From Halomonas sp. A11-A (GTDB lineage Bacteria > Pseudomonadota > Gammaproteobacteria > Pseudomonadales > Halomonadaceae): a stretch of 63,110 nt of DNA. Each line of letters opens with the position of its first letter. Position 1 is the stretch's first letter. Shown one piece after another: positions 34,252 to 44,798 of this stretch. Both the position numbers and the translations under genes were made by a program. Under the pieces are notes generated by a model that saw nothing but the letters and a program-made list of their open reading frames with translations, was not told the origin of the DNA and did no database searches. The stretch covers positions 1 through 63,110 of the forward strand of contig NZ_QGTM01000019.1 of the NCBI RefSeq assembly GCF_003182195.1, read 5' to 3'.

Positions 34252-37152
34252 ATGTCATCCACGACCTCTCCGGACGCGCCGTCCGTCACCGTCACCGCCC
34301 CGCAGACCCTGCGCGTCATCAAGCGCACCGGCGACGTGGTGCCCTTCGATGCCGGCAAGATCGCCGTGGCCATGCGCAAGGCGTTCCTGGCCGTGGAGGG
34401 CGACAACGCCGACGCCTCCTCCCGGGTACGCGATCTCGTGCGTGACGCCAGCGAGGCCATCGCCCAGGCCTTCCTGCGCCGCATGCCCGACGGCGGCACC
34501 GTGCATATCGAGGACATCCAGGACCAGGTCGAGCTGGCGCTGATGCGCGCCGGCGAGCAGAAGGTGGCGCGCGCCTACGTGCTCTACCGGGAGGCCCACG
34601 CCCGGGCCCGCGCCGCCGCCGGCGGCGATATCCAGAAGCCTCACCCCACTCTCAACGTGACCCTGCTCGACGGCACCACCCGCCCGCTGGACCTGGGCCG
34701 GGTCGAGACCCTGGTGCAGGATGCCTGCGCGGGCCTCGACAGCGTCGAGCCCGGTCGCATCGTCGAGGACTCCCTGAAGAACCTCTACGACGGCGTCAGC
34801 GTCGATGGCGTCTCTCAGGCGCTGATGATGACCGCCCGCACCCTGGTGGAGAAGGAGCCCAACTACACCTACGTCACCGCCCGCCTGCTGCAGGACAACC
34901 TGCGCCGCGAGGCGCTCGCCTTCCTCGGCGTGGCGGATGAGGCCACCTATCAGGAGATGGCCGAGCTCTACCGGCCGGCCTTCAAGGCCTACATCGAGCG
35001 CGGCATCGGCTTCGAGCAGCTCGATGAGCGGCTCGCCGAGTTCGACCTCGAGCGCCTCGGCAACGCGCTGGATCACACGCGCGACATGGCCTTCACCTAT
35101 CTCGGCCTGCAGACCCTCTACGACCGCTACTTCATTCACAAGGACGACGTACGCTACGAACTGCCCCAGGTGATGTTCATGCGCGTGGCGATGGGCCTGG
35201 CGCTCAACGAGGACGATCGCGAAGCGCGCGCCATCGAGTTCTACGAACTGCTCTCCAGCTTCGACTACATGGCCTCGACGCCGACCCTGTTCAACGCCGG
35301 CACGGTGAGAAGCCAGCTCTCCAGCTGCTACCTCACCACCGTGCCCGACGAGCTCGACGGCATCTACAGCGCCATCCGCGACAACGCCCTGCTCTCCAAG
35401 TGGGCCGGCGGGCTCGGCAACGACTGGACCCCGGTGCGCGCCCTGGGCTCCTGGATCAAGGGGACCAACGGCAAGAGCCAGGGCGTGGTGCCCTTCCTCA
35501 AGGTGGTCAACGACACCGCGGTGGCGGTCAACCAGGGCGGCAAGCGCAAGGGCGCGGTCTGCGCCTACCTGGAGACCTGGCACCTGGACATCGAGGAGTT
35601 CCTGGAGCTGCGCAAGAACACCGGCGACGACCGCCGCCGCACCCACGACATGAACACCGCCAACTGGGTGCCGGACCTGTTCATGAAGCGGGTCTTCGAC
35701 GACAAGGAGTGGACGCTCTTCTCGCCTTCCACCTGCCCGGATCTCCACGATCTCTATGGCGCCGCCTTCGAGACGCGCTACGAGGAGTACGAGGCGATGA
35801 CCCGCACCGGCGAGCTCAAGCTCTTCAAGCGGGTGCGCGCCAAGGACCTGTGGCGCCGGATGCTCTCGATGCTGTTCGAGACCGGCCACCCCTGGATCAC
35901 CTTCAAGGATCCCTGCAACCTGAGAAGCCCCCAGCAGCACGCCGGCGTGGTGCACTCCTCCAACCTGTGCACCGAGATCACGCTGAACACCAGCGTGGAC
36001 GAGATCGCCGTGTGCAACCTGGGCTCGGTGAACCTGGCCCAGCACGTGGTCGACGGCGAGCTCGACGACGCCAAGCTGCGCAAGACCGTGAGGACCGCGG
36101 TGCGCATGCTCGATAACGTCATCGACATCAACTATTACGCGGTGCCCCAGGCGCGCAACTCCAACCTCAAGCACCGCCCGGTGGGGCTCGGCATCATGGG
36201 CTTCCAGGACGCCCTCTATGCCCTGGACATCGCCTACGCCAGCCAGGCTGCCGTCGCCTTCGCCGACCGCTCCATGGAGCTGGTGAGCTACCACGCCATC
36301 GAGGCCTCCTCGGATCTCGCCGCCGAGCGCGGCCGCTACGAGAGCTTCGAGGGCTCGCTGTGGAGCCAGGGCGTGCTGCCCATCGACTCCATCCAGAAGC
36401 TCAAGACCGAACGCGGCGAGAAGTACATCGAGCTCGACGAGAGCGCCACCCAGGCGTGGGGCGTCCTGCGCGACAAGATCGCCCAGCAGGGCATGCGCAA
36501 CTCCAACGTGATGGCCATCGCCCCCACCGCGACCATCTCCAACATCTGCGGTGTGACCCAGTCGATCGAGCCGACCTACCAGAACCTCTACGTGAAATCG
36601 AACCTCTCCGGCGAGTTCACCGTGGTCAACGCCTACATGGTCAACGATCTCAAGGCGCGCGGGCTGTGGGACGAGGTGATGATCAACGACCTCAAGTACT
36701 ACGACGGCTCGGCCCAGCCCATCGAGCGCATCCCGGCGGACCTCAAGGCCAAGTACGCCACCGCCTTCGAGGTGGAGCCGAAATGGCTGGTGGAGGCCGC
36801 GGCACGCCGCCAGAAGTGGATCGACCAGGCGCAGTCGCTGAACCTCTACATCAAGGGGGTCTCCGGCAAGAAGCTCGACGTGACCTACCGCATGGCCTGG
36901 TTCCGCGGCCTCAAGACCACCTACTACCTGCGCGCCTTGGGCGCCACCGCGGTGGAGAAGTCCACGGTGGAGCGCGGCAACCTCAACGCGGTGAGCAATG
37001 CCGCACCGGGCCAGCCACCGGCCGCCGACCCGGCACCGAAGGCTACCGAGCCCCGCGGCGTGGAGGACTTCCTGACCGGCAAGGCGGGCGCCGGCTCGCG
37101 TGCCCCCAGCGCCGCCGAGATCGATGAACTGGGCTGCGAGGCCTGCCAATAA
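34252..37152 (+). CDS. nrdA: Ribonucleoside-diphosphate reductase class Ia, alpha subunit
   Basis: The 966-residue product is the catalytic subunit that reduces ribonucleotides to deoxyribonucleotides. An ATP-cone allosteric domain is at residues about 18-110 ([21 protein letters not shown]). The active-site cysteines are in [10 protein letters not shown] and NLCTEITL, and the C-terminal redox pair is in LGCEACQ. Compared with E. coli NrdA (761 residues), it is longer by a second cone-like region after the first (about 130-230), the large-alpha type known in Pseudomonas. The start at 34252 is taken for family fit. NrdB follows after 85 bp. Confidence 0.96.
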   Translation: MSSTTSPDAPSVTVTAPQTLRVIKRTGDVVPFDAGKIAVAMRKAFLAVEGDNADASSRVRDLVRDASEAIAQAFLRRMPDGGTVHIEDIQDQVELALMRAGEQKVARAYVLYREAHARARAAAGGDIQKPHPTLNVTLLDGTTRPLDLGRVETLVQDACAGLDSVEPGRIVEDSLKNLYDGVSVDGVSQALMMTARTLVEKEPNYTYVTARLLQDNLRREALAFLGVADEATYQEMAELYRPAFKAYIERGIGFEQLDERLAEFDLERLGNALDHTRDMAFTYLGLQTLYDRYFIHKDDVRYELPQVMFMRVAMGLALNEDDREARAIEFYELLSSFDYMASTPTLFNAGTVRSQLSSCYLTTVPDELDGIYSAIRDNALLSKWAGGLGNDWTPVRALGSWIKGTNGKSQGVVPFLKVVNDTAVAVNQGGKRKGAVCAYLETWHLDIEEFLELRKNTGDDRRRTHDMNTANWVPDLFMKRVFDDKEWTLFSPSTCPDLHDLYGAAFETRYEEYEAMTRTGELKLFKRVRAKDLWRRMLSMLFETGHPWITFKDPCNLRSPQQHAGVVHSSNLCTEITLNTSVDEIAVCNLGSVNLAQHVVDGELDDAKLRKTVRTAVRMLDNVIDINYYAVPQARNSNLKHRPVGLGIMGFQDALYALDIAYASQAAVAFADRSMELVSYHAIEASSDLAAERGRYESFEGSLWSQGVLPIDSIQKLKTERGEKYIELDESATQAWGVLRDKIAQQGMRNSNVMAIAPTATISNICGVTQSIEPTYQNLYVKSNLSGEFTVVNAYMVNDLKARGLWDEVMINDLKYYDGSAQPIERIPADLKAKYATAFEVEPKWLVEAAARRQKWIDQAQSLNLYIKGVSGKKLDVTYRMAWFRGLKTTYYLRALGATAVEKSTVERGNLNAVSNAAPGQPPAADPAPKATEPRGVEDFLTGKAGAGSRAPSAAEIDELGCEACQ

Positions 37153-37167
37153 GCGCCTAGCGCCTAG

Positions 37168-37195
37168 CGAGAGGGAAGGCCCCGCCTCCCTCTCG
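37168..37195 (+). promoter_or_regulatory. Strong hairpin between nrdA and nrdB
   Basis: Exact 9-bp arms CGAGAGGGA (37168-37176) and TCCCTCTCG (37187-37195) enclose a 10-base loop that holds a further GGC...GCC pair. No T run follows. It may stabilise the nrdA mRNA or adjust the amounts of the two subunits. Confidence 0.6.
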
Positions 37196-37237
37196 TCAAC
37201 CCCGAATTCATCCGGAGTGTCACCGGGAGAGAGACAG

Positions 37238-38488
37238 ATGCTGAACTGGGACGAGTTCCACGAAGACGAAAATGCCGTTGCCGAGGCGCCGAAGGCCGAA
37301 CCCACCCCGGCCCCTGCCGCCAAGCCGCAGCCGGCGCCCGCCAAGCCCGAGAGCGTTGCCGAGAGCCGCGGCAACTATCAGGTGGCCGATGGCGACCGTC
37401 TGGCGCGCGCCCGCCAGTCCCTGGAGGCACTCGACGTGGCCGCCGGCCTCGAGGAACTCGAGATGGGCGCGGCACGCATCGAGGTCGACGACAAGCAGAT
37501 GATCAACGCTCGCGCCGATCTCAATCAGCTGGTGCCCTTCAAGTACGAGTGGGCCTGGCAGAAGTACCTGGATGGCAGCGCCAACCACTGGATGCCCCAG
37601 GAAGTGAACATGAACGCCGACATCGCCCTGTGGAAGAGCCAGGACGGCCTGACCGCGGACGAGCGGCGCATCGTCGAGCGCAGCCTGGGCTACTTCTCCA
37701 CCGCCGATTCGCTGGTGGCCAACAACCTGGTGCTGGCGCTCTACCGGCTGATCACCAACCCCGAGTGCCGCCAGTACCTGCTGCGCCAGGCATTCGAGGA
37801 GGCGATCCACACCCACGCCTACCAGTACTGCGTGGAGTCGCTGAGCATGGACGAGGGCGAGGTCTTCAACATGTACCGCGAGGTGCCCTCGGTGGCCGCC
37901 AAGTCCGCCTGGAGCCTCAAGCACACCCAGTCCCTGGCCCGCCCGGACTTCCAGACCGGCACCCCGGAGACCGACCAGGAGCTGTTGCGCAACCTGGTGG
38001 CCTTCTACTGCGTCACCGAAGGCATCTTCTTCTATTGCGGCTTCAGCCAGATCCTCTCCATGGGTCGGCGCAACAAGATGACCGGCGTCGCCGAGCAGTT
38101 CCAGTACATCCTGCGCGACGAGTCCATGCACCTTAACTTCGGCGTGGACATGATCAACCAGATCAAGATCGAGAACCCGCACCTCTGGACCCCCGAGTTC
38201 CAGGACGAGGTGACCCAGATGATCCTCGAGGGCACCGAGCTCGAGATCGCCTACGCCCGGGACACCATGCCCCGCGGCGTGCTGGGCATGAACGCGGCGA
38301 TCATGGAGGAGTACCTGCACTTCATCTGCAACCGTCGCCTGGCCCAGATCGGCCTCAAGGAGCAGTTCCCCGGCGCCCAGAACCCCTTCCCGTGGATGAG
38401 CGAGATCATCGACCTGCGCAAGGAGAAGAACTTCTTCGAGACCCGGGTCACCGAGTACCAGGTGGGCGGCGCACTGAGCTGGGATTGA
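37238..38488 (+). CDS. nrdB: Ribonucleoside-diphosphate reductase class Ia, beta subunit
   Basis: The 416-residue product is the diiron-tyrosyl radical subunit. Iron-binding segments [14 protein letters not shown] and DESMHLNFG are present, and the radical tyrosine lies in [16 protein letters not shown] or next to it. The core length is typical, but the first 50 residues form an Ala/Pro-rich, low-complexity extension not found in E. coli NrdB (376). Start at 37238 with a GGGAGAGAGA ribosome site. It is co-transcribed with nrdA. A bidirectional hairpin terminator lies at 38531-38550. Confidence 0.96.
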   Translation: MLNWDEFHEDENAVAEAPKAEPTPAPAAKPQPAPAKPESVAESRGNYQVADGDRLARARQSLEALDVAAGLEELEMGAARIEVDDKQMINARADLNQLVPFKYEWAWQKYLDGSANHWMPQEVNMNADIALWKSQDGLTADERRIVERSLGYFSTADSLVANNLVLALYRLITNPECRQYLLRQAFEEAIHTHAYQYCVESLSMDEGEVFNMYREVPSVAAKSAWSLKHTQSLARPDFQTGTPETDQELLRNLVAFYCVTEGIFFYCGFSQILSMGRRNKMTGVAEQFQYILRDESMHLNFGVDMINQIKIENPHLWTPEFQDEVTQMILEGTELEIAYARDTMPRGVLGMNAAIMEEYLHFICNRRLAQIGLKEQFPGAQNPFPWMSEIIDLRKEKNFFETRVTEYQVGGALSWD

Positions 38489-38530
38489 ACCCCGGCTTGG
38501 ACACGCCATGCCTGGCGCACCACTACGAAA

Positions 38531-38550
38531 GGGCCGCCCGAGGGCGGCCC
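38531..38550. terminator. Bidirectional terminator after nrdB
   Basis: GGGCCGCC (38531-38538) and GGCGGCCC (38543-38550) are exact complements with a 4-base loop, between the convergent nrdB and PLDc_N genes. On the minus strand it is followed by TTTCG. Confidence 0.75.
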
Positions 38551-38584
38551 GCTGCTCTTGCATCGCCATGGTGAGGCATGGCGG

Positions 38585-38764
38585 CTACCCCTTTGGCCCC
38601 AGCAGGAACCAGATGATCAGCCCGAGCAGCGGGAAGAACAGCAGGATCAGGATCCACAGCAGCTTGGCCACGGGCCCGGCCGAGCTCTTGGCCACCTTGA
38701 CGACGGCCCAGATCACGATGATCAGCCAGATCAGGCCCAGCAGGCCGGTCACTTCGATTCCCAT
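38585..38764 (-). CDS. Small PLDc_N-domain membrane protein
   Basis: A 59-codon gene. The product begins MGIEVTGLLGLIWLIIVIWA and consists of two membrane helices joined by a short basic loop (KVAKSSAG), ending FFPLLGLIIWFLLGPKG. The second helix with F-P-x-x-G-x-x-x-W is the hallmark of the PLDc_N (phospholipase D N-terminal) domain, here on its own without a catalytic part. Such small proteins are common in proteobacteria and of unknown role. An AAGGAGA ribosome site precedes the ATG. It converges with nrdB. Confidence 0.85.
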   Translation of the reverse strand: MGIEVTGLLGLIWLIIVIWAVVKVAKSSAGPVAKLLWILILLFFPLLGLIIWFLLGPKG

Positions 38765-38873
38765 TCGACGTCTCCTTGTCCATTCGGCGAATTGCCCCTT
38801 TCATGGGTAGCACAGCGCACCACCGGGAGACAAAGGAAGCCGGGTAGCGAAATGTGACGGGGCGTTCGCGCGC

Positions 38874-39539
38874 TCAGTCCGGCAGCAGGTGGCCCACCTT
38901 CACGTAGATCAGCGCGCCCTCCTCGCCCGTGAAGGGCGTGTGCTGGCTGCGATGGGGGCTGCGCAGCCAGCTGCCGGCGGGATAGGCCCCGTGCTCGTCG
39001 TGGAAGACGCCCTCCAGCACCAGGATCTCCTCGCCGCCCCAGTGGGCGTGGGGCTGGAAGCGGGTGTTGGGCGCCCAGCGCACCAGCGCCACGTGCTCGC
39101 CCTCGAAGTCATGCAGGGGCATCACGGAAAGCCCCTCCACCAGCCCCGGGCGCCACTCGGCCGAGCGGGTATCGATCACCTTCTGCTCGGTATCCTCGGG
39201 CGAGAACTGGTGCAGCTTGACGAAGATCGTCGCGCCCTGCTCCCCCACCCGGGGGGCATGGGCGGTGCCGATGGGGTTGCGCAGGTAGCTGCCCGCCGGG
39301 TAGCGGCCGTGCTCGTCGGCGAACTCGCCCTCCAGCACCAGGATCTCCTCGCCGCCGCCATGCTCATGGGACGGGAAGGTGCTGTTGGGCGCATAGCGCA
39401 CCAGGGAGGTGGCCCGAGCCACCTCCTCGCCGATGCGATCGAGCATCATCCGCTCGACCCCCGCCATGGGCGAGTCGACCCAGCGGTAGGCCTCGGGGGT
39501 GACCACCACCCGCTGGTCGAAGTCGGCATTGAGTCGCAT
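38874..39539 (-). CDS. Double-cupin protein (ChrR-like cupin)
   Basis: The 221-residue product is two tandem cupin domains (residues about 1-110 and 111-221). Each repeat has the metal-binding pattern: H-E-H-G-G-G-E-E in the first, H-A-H-W-G-G-E-E in the second, followed by ILVLEG and YPAGS. This resembles the C-terminal cupin of ChrR, the zinc anti-sigma factor that senses singlet oxygen, but the zinc-binding anti-sigma part is absent. It could be a dioxygenase-type enzyme or sensor. It lies 10 bases after the helicase end on the minus strand and may be co-transcribed with the FAN1 unit. Confidence 0.83.
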   Translation of the reverse strand: MRLNADFDQRVVVTPEAYRWVDSPMAGVERMMLDRIGEEVARATSLVRYAPNSTFPSHEHGGGEEILVLEGEFADEHGRYPAGSYLRNPIGTAHAPRVGEQGATIFVKLHQFSPEDTEQKVIDTRSAEWRPGLVEGLSVMPLHDFEGEHVALVRWAPNTRFQPHAHWGGEEILVLEGVFHDEHGAYPAGSWLRSPHRSQHTPFTGEEGALIYVKVGHLLPD

Positions 39540-39549
39540 GGCACTCTCC

Positions 39550-41966
39550 TCAGTGTTGGCTTGCAGGGCCGGACGAGGGCCCCGCCGTGTGGGTCGGACC
39601 GCCGGCATCGCCCAGCGTTCCCGGCAGCTGCCACCACACCGGCAGCCGAGCGCGCACCTCGGGCCGGGCGAAGCGGTCGTCCATCAGCACCACGGTACCG
39701 CGGTCCTCGGGGCCGCGGATCACCCGGCCGGCGGCCTGCACCACCTTGATCAGCCCCGGCACCCGGTAGGCGTAGTCGTCGCCGCGGCCGAAGCGGGCCT
39801 GAAGCCGCGCCTTCAGGGCCTCGTTGAAGTCGTCGAAGGGGGGCAAGCCGAGGGTGGCGACGAAGGCGCCGATCAGCCGTTCCCCCGGCAGATCGATCCC
39901 CTCGGAAAAGGCGCCGCCCAGCACCGCGAAGCCGATGCCCTGCCCCTCCGGCGTGAAGCGGGCCAGGAAGGCGTCGCGCTCGGGCTCCCCATCCCGCGCA
40001 CCTGGGTCCAGATGGGAATCGTCGGATGCGCCTCGGCGAAGGCCACACGCGCCTGCTCCAGGTAGGCGAAGCTGCTGAAGAAGGCCAGGTAGTTGCCGGG
40101 GCGGCGGTGGTACTGGCCGGCCAGCTCGGCGACGATGGGCGACAGCGAGGCCTCGCGATCCCGCAGCCGGGTGGAGATATCGGCGCGGATGCGCACCTCG
40201 AGCTGCCCGGCGGCGAAGGGCGAGGCCACCGACTGCCAGACCGTCTGTGCCGGTAGCCCCAGCAGATCGCGATGGTAGCCGGGCGGGGCCAGGGTCGCCG
40301 AGAAGAGCACCGCGGCGTGAGCCGCCGCAAAGCGCGGGGCGAGGAAGTCCGCCGGCACCAGATTGCGCAGCCCCAGCAGGGCCCTGCCGCGGCCGTGGCG
40401 GGCCAGGTCGCAGAGCGAGTGGTCGCCGAAGGCCTCCGCCAGGCGGGTGAAGGCCAGCGCCTCGAAGAGCAGCTCCTGGAGCTCGACGCTGCCCCCCTCG
40501 GGGTGCTCGCCCAGGTAGTCGGTGATGGCGCTGGCCGCCCCCTGCAGGGCGCCCACCATGGCCTCGGGCACGCCCTCCAACACCCGATAGGCCGGCCGCC
40601 CCGGCTCGCCGGCCTCGGCCAGCCCCGCCTCCTTCACCACGCCCTGCCACTGGCGGGCCAGGTGCGCCAGCGGCCGGGAGAGCGCCGGCGGCGCGCTGCG
40701 GCGCAGGCGGGCGAGCCGGCGCTGGTCGAGCTCGGCGCTGTACATGCCCCGGGCCCGCTCCACCAGGTTATGGGCCTCGTCCACCAGCAGACCCACCCGC
40801 CAGCGGTTGGCCGTCGCCAGGCCGTGGAGCAGTGCGTTGGCGTCGAACCAGTGGTTGACGTCCCCCACCACCACATCGCACCAGCGCGCCAGCTCCTGGC
40901 CCAGGTAGTAGGGGCAGACGCCTTGCTCGCGGGCCACCTCGCGCAGCGCCTCGCGATCCAGCCAGCCGCGCTCGACCGCTGCCTGGCGCGCCGCCGGCAG
41001 GCGATCGTAGAAGCCCGCCGCCAGCGGGCAGGCCTCGCCGTGGCAGGCTCGGCCGGGGTACTCGCAGGCCTTCTCCCGGGCGGTAAGCTCCAGCACCCGC
41101 AGCGGCAGTCGCTCGGGCCCCGCTTCCGAGGGTCCGCCGCCCGGCTCCGCTGTGGTTCCCGCCTCACCCTTCGCCTCCAGCTGGCGAAGCGCCGACAGCG
41201 CCAGGGCGCGCCCCGGGGTCTTCATGGTCAGAAACAGCACTCGGTCGAGGTCGTGGCGGGGCATCGCCTTGAGCAGGGGAAAGAGGGTGCCAAGGGTCTT
41301 GCCGATGCCGGTGGGGGCCTGGGCCAGCAGGCAGCGGCCGGTGGCCGCGGCCTTGTAGGCGCCCTCGGCCAGCGCCCGCTGCCCGGGGCGGAAGTCGGCA
41401 TGGGGAAAGGCGAGCCCCTGCAGGGCGGCATCCCGCCGCGCGCGATGCGCCGCCTCCTGCTCGGCCCAGACGCGATAGCGCCGGCACAGCGCGGCGAGAA
41501 AGGCGGTAAGCTCGGCGGCCTCAAAGCGCTGCTCGAGGCGGGTCTCCCGACCGCTGCCCACCTCCAGGTAGACCAGCGCCAGGGTGATCTCGGCCAGGCC
41601 CCGCTCGACGCAGAGCAGGGCGCCGTAGGCCTTCGCCTGGGCCCAGTGCAGGGCGCGCTGGTTGGCCGCCATGCGCGAGAGGTCGCCGCGATGGGTCTTC
41701 ACCTCCTCCAGGCAGCGGGCGGCCGGGTCATAGCCGTCGGCGCGCCCGCGCACCTCGAGCCCCTCGACCACGCCGGCGAGTGCCACCTCGCGCTGGTAGC
41801 CTTCGCCGCGGCGGCGGGCGATCTCGGCGTGGCCGGCGATGCCCTCCTCGGCGCTGGGCGCCGGGGTGAAGCGGTGGTCGAGGTCCCCCTCCCGGGCGGT
41901 GAAGTCGCACAGGGTGCGCACCGCCACCCGCAGGCGTCGCGCCTCACTTATGCAAGGTCCGCTCAT
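39550..41966 (-). pseudogene. XPD/DinG-like DNA helicase with nuclease-like N-terminus, frameshifted
   Basis: The region encodes a superfamily 2 helicase in two frames. The first frame (41966 to about 39990) has a PD-(D/E)xK-like start (D77, E88-x-K90), Walker A APTGIGKT (217-224), an Fe-S cluster set C301, C308, C313 and C351, and a DEAH box (396-399). The second frame (about 39990 to 39550) continues with EPERDAFLARFTPEG, GGAFSEGIDLPG and motif VI VVQAAGRVIRG. The break is at a run of four Gs (C at 39987-39990 on the plus strand); adding one G restores a single 805-residue protein. It may be a real mutation, slippage, or a sequencing error in a homopolymer. The ATG overlaps the FAN1-type gene stop codon, so the two form an operon. 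Confidence 0.85.
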
Positions 41967-43729
41967 GCGGGGTCCGCCCAGCGCACGTGGCAGACCGCGA
42001 CGGGGATGCCGTGCTCCCGGAAGAAGGCGAGCCAGCGGCGCTGGTTGTCCTGCAGGCGGTCGCCGGGGCCCTTCACCTCGATCAGCCGGTAGCGGGGCTC
42101 CCCGGCGGGCGCCTCGGGGAAGAACTGGATCAGGTCCGGCAGGCCGGCGCGATTGGCCTTGAGGTCCCCCAGCAGCCGTTCGAAGCAGGCGCGCAGGTGC
42201 TCGGCGGGCAGGCAGTCGAGCGAGAGCGACAGCAGCGCCTCGTCCAGCGCCACCCAGTGCACGAAGGGGTTGGCGAGCCCCTGCTTCTCCCGCCAGGTGG
42301 CGAGGATCGCCGGGCGGTGGAGGCCGTCGTCGAGGCGCGCCAGGCAGGCGTTGAAGCGGTCGCGGCGGCGGGCCACGAACCCCTCCCGGTAGAGGTCCGC
42401 CGGGCCGCTGTGGAAGGGGTGAAAGAAGGCGCCGGGCAGGGGCGCGAAGAGCGCCTCCCAGCAGAGCAGGCCGAAGAGCCCGGTGAGCAGGGTGTTCTCC
42501 ACGTAGGCCACCGGGGCGTCATCACGGGCCAGGTGCTCGCCCACCGCACGCTCGACGCTGGAAGCGCGCGGCAGACAGCACTCGAAGCGCTCGGGATCAG
42601 GCGCTGCCTCCCGGGGCAGCGGTGTGAGTCCCAGTCGGCGCCGCAGCCGGGGGAGCAGCCGCGCCAGGGCCTGGGCCTCCGCCTCCCCCGGTGACCCGCC
42701 GGCGAGGGCCTCGGCCAGGGCTTCCGACAGGGCATGGGCCTCGGCGTGCTCGCCCCGGCGCTCCAGCAGGCGCAGGTGGCGGATGCGCGCCTCGGCGCTG
42801 CCGGTCTCCGCCGGCCAACCCGCCTGGCGGTAGAGCCCAAGGGCCCGCTCGCCCTCTCCGTCACGCTCCGCCTGGCGCCCCAGGGCGAGCGCCAGGCGCC
42901 GTCGCCGCGCCGACAGCCAGGGGTTGTCCGCCGGCACCGGAGGCAGTTCGGCAGCCAGCATCGACGCGGGCTCGCCGGCGTCGAGCCGCTCGCGCAGCCG
43001 GTGCAGGGCCAGGTAGGCATCCACCTCCTCGCGCTGCCGGAAGGCGCGGGAGTCGGCGCTGAAGGGCACCCGCTCGAAGCGCTGCACCCCGAGCTCGGCG
43101 AGCACGAAGTCGGACCAGTCCTGGCGCAGGTTGCCGAAGAACATCAGCCGCAGCCGGTCGCAGGTGGCCATCACGGTGAGGTGCACCACCCGATCCGGCG
43201 CCGCCGGCCACCACTCTGCGAGCGGGCGCGCCTCGAGGCGCCGCGGGGCCAGTGCGTCGAAGAGCGCCCCCTTGCCCAGGGAGACCGGCAGGCCCGCGGC
43301 GCGAACCTCCTCGGCCAGAGCCACGCGCAGCTCGGGAAGGCGCAGCTGGGCAAAGAGGGTCTCCAGGGAGAGGGCGGGGGCCGCCTCGACCAGGCCGACG
43401 GCCACCAGGGGCGCCAGGGCCGCCTCGCCAGGGTCGCTCGCGGCACCCTTTTCGCTGTCGGCCCTCTCTTTGCTGTCGGCACCGGTCTCGGCACTGATCT
43501 CCGGATAGACGAGCTTCGAGGTGCGAAAGTACTCGCCACGGCGCATCACCATACGCACCAGCAGCGCCCGGGAGGCCCGGGGCAGCGCGGCGAAGTCGGC
43601 CAGGAACGCCTGCTCCTCGGCGCCGAGCAGGTCGCCATGGCGCTCGGCGACCCACGCCAGCACGAACTGGAAGTTCACCAGGTAGTAGAAGGGGTCCGCG
43701 AGGGAGGCGGCGGGCGAGTTACTGGTCAT
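41963..43729 (-). CDS. FAN1-type VRR-NUC nuclease
   Basis: The 588-residue product is a bacterial homologue of FAN1, a structure-specific nuclease that cuts DNA near interstrand cross-links. The C-terminal VRR-NUC domain holds the catalytic set P531-D532, E551 and K553 (LPDLIQF and IEVKGPGD), followed by DNQRRWLAFF. The N-terminal part has the helical and TPR-like regions expected (total length near that of the Pseudomonas enzyme, about 560). Its stop codon overlaps the start of a DinG-like helicase gene, a conserved partnership by my recollection. Start at 43729 with no stronger alternative; the downstream helicase is frameshifted. Confidence 0.88.
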   Translation of the reverse strand: MTSNSPAASLADPFYYLVNFQFVLAWVAERHGDLLGAEEQAFLADFAALPRASRALLVRMVMRRGEYFRTSKLVYPEISAETGADSKERADSEKGAASDPGEAALAPLVAVGLVEAAPALSLETLFAQLRLPELRVALAEEVRAAGLPVSLGKGALFDALAPRRLEARPLAEWWPAAPDRVVHLTVMATCDRLRLMFFGNLRQDWSDFVLAELGVQRFERVPFSADSRAFRQREEVDAYLALHRLRERLDAGEPASMLAAELPPVPADNPWLSARRRRLALALGRQAERDGEGERALGLYRQAGWPAETGSAEARIRHLRLLERRGEHAEAHALSEALAEALAGGSPGEAEAQALARLLPRLRRRLGLTPLPREAAPDPERFECCLPRASSVERAVGEHLARDDAPVAYVENTLLTGLFGLLCWEALFAPLPGAFFHPFHSGPADLYREGFVARRRDRFNACLARLDDGLHRPAILATWREKQGLANPFVHWVALDEALLSLSLDCLPAEHLRACFERLLGDLKANRAGLPDLIQFFPEAPAGEPRYRLIEVKGPGDRLQDNQRRWLAFFREHGIPVAVCHVRWADPA

Positions 43730-43760
43730 CCATCCATGATATCAGCCGCCACTGCCCGGC

Positions 43761-44798
43761 TCACAGCCCCTCCACCAGCGCGGCCACCACCTCGGCGGCA
43801 GGCACCTCACGGCAGCGGCTGGCGTTCTGGCCCGCCCAGAGCGGTGAAAAATCGCCGCTGCCGGAGGCCTCGGCGGCGGCACGCAGCGGGGCGATGGCGG
43901 CGGTGGCCAGGGGGAAGGCGGGGGCGGCGCTGCCCATCGGCCCCAGCTCGCGCATCAGGCGGGTGACGATGCCCCGGGCCGGACGGCCGCTGTAGAGGTT
44001 GGTCAGCGCCGTGTGGCGGGCCGCCTGGCTCATCAGCGCCCGGCGGTGGATCGCCGAGATGGTCGACTCGGGGCAGCACAGGAAGGCGGTGCCCACCTGC
44101 ACCGCCTCGGCCCCCAGCGCCCGGGCCGCCGCCACGCCACGGGCATCGGCGATGCCGCCGGCGGCGATCAGCGGCAGGTCGACGGCCTCGCGCACCTGGG
44201 GCAGCAGCGCGAAGGTGCCCACCTGGGTGGTGATCGCCTCGGCCAGGAACATGCCGCGGTGGCCGCCCGCCTCCAGCCCCTGGACGATGATGGCATCGGC
44301 GCCGTGGGCCGCGAGCCACTCGGCCTCCGCCACCGTGGTGGCCGAGGCGAGCACCCTGGCGCCCCACGCCTTGACCCGCTCGAGCAGCGCGGCCTCGGGC
44401 AGGCCGAAATGGAAGCTCACCACCTCGGGGCGGAAGGGCGCGATGGCCTCGCAGGCCTCGTGGTCAAAGGGGCGCCGCCCCGGCCCAGCCGGCACCGCGC
44501 CGATGTCGAGACCGAACTCGGCGTAGTAGGGGGCAAGCGCCTCGTGCCAGCGAGTCTGGGCGGCGGCGTCCGGCGCGGGCGGCGCATGGCAGAAGAAGTT
44601 GACGTTGGCGGGGGCCGAGGTGGCGGCGCGAAAGGCGGCAAGCTCCTCGGCCATGGCCGAGGGCGCGAGCATGGCGCAGGGCAGCGCGCCGAGGCCGCCG
44701 GCTCGGGCCACGGCGATGGCCAACTCGCTGCCCTGGGCGCCGGCCATGGGGGCCTGGAGGATCGGCAGCGTGATGCCGAGGGTCTGGGTCAGGCTCAT
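43761..44798 (-). CDS. Nitronate monooxygenase family protein
   Basis: The 345-residue product is an FMN-dependent TIM-barrel enzyme of the NPD/2-nitropropane dioxygenase family. It has LPILQAPMAGAQG at the N-terminus, the phosphate-binding AAGGIADARGVAAA segment, GTAFLCCPES and the family segment IIVQGLEAGGHRG with its conserved histidine. Members oxidise toxic nitronates such as propionate 3-nitronate; some are quinone reductases. Its ATG overlaps the stop codon of the downstream YihY gene's frame in ATGA fashion, so the two are co-transcribed, with YihY first. Confidence 0.88.
   Translation of the reverse strand: MSLTQTLGITLPILQAPMAGAQGSELAIAVARAGGLGALPCAMLAPSAMAEELAAFRAATSAPANVNFFCHAPPAPDAAAQTRWHEALAPYYAEFGLDIGAVPAGPGRRPFDHEACEAIAPFRPEVVSFHFGLPEAALLERVKAWGARVLASATTVAEAEWLAAHGADAIIVQGLEAGGHRGMFLAEAITTQVGTFALLPQVREAVDLPLIAAGGIADARGVAAARALGAEAVQVGTAFLCCPESTISAIHRRALMSQAARHTALTNLYSGRPARGIVTRLMRELGPMGSAAPAFPLATAAIAPLRAAAEASGSGDFSPLWAGQNASRCREVPAAEVVAALVEGL

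Noticed and set aside
34255..37374. A 1039-codon minus-strand frame opposite nrdA
   Set aside because: It mirrors nrdA codon structure; its composition is repetitive and has no recognisable motif.
38523..38813. A 96-codon minus-strand frame after nrdB
   Set aside because: Another frame in the same place gives a clean 59-residue PLDc_N protein with a ribosome site; the 96-codon frame is its shadow.
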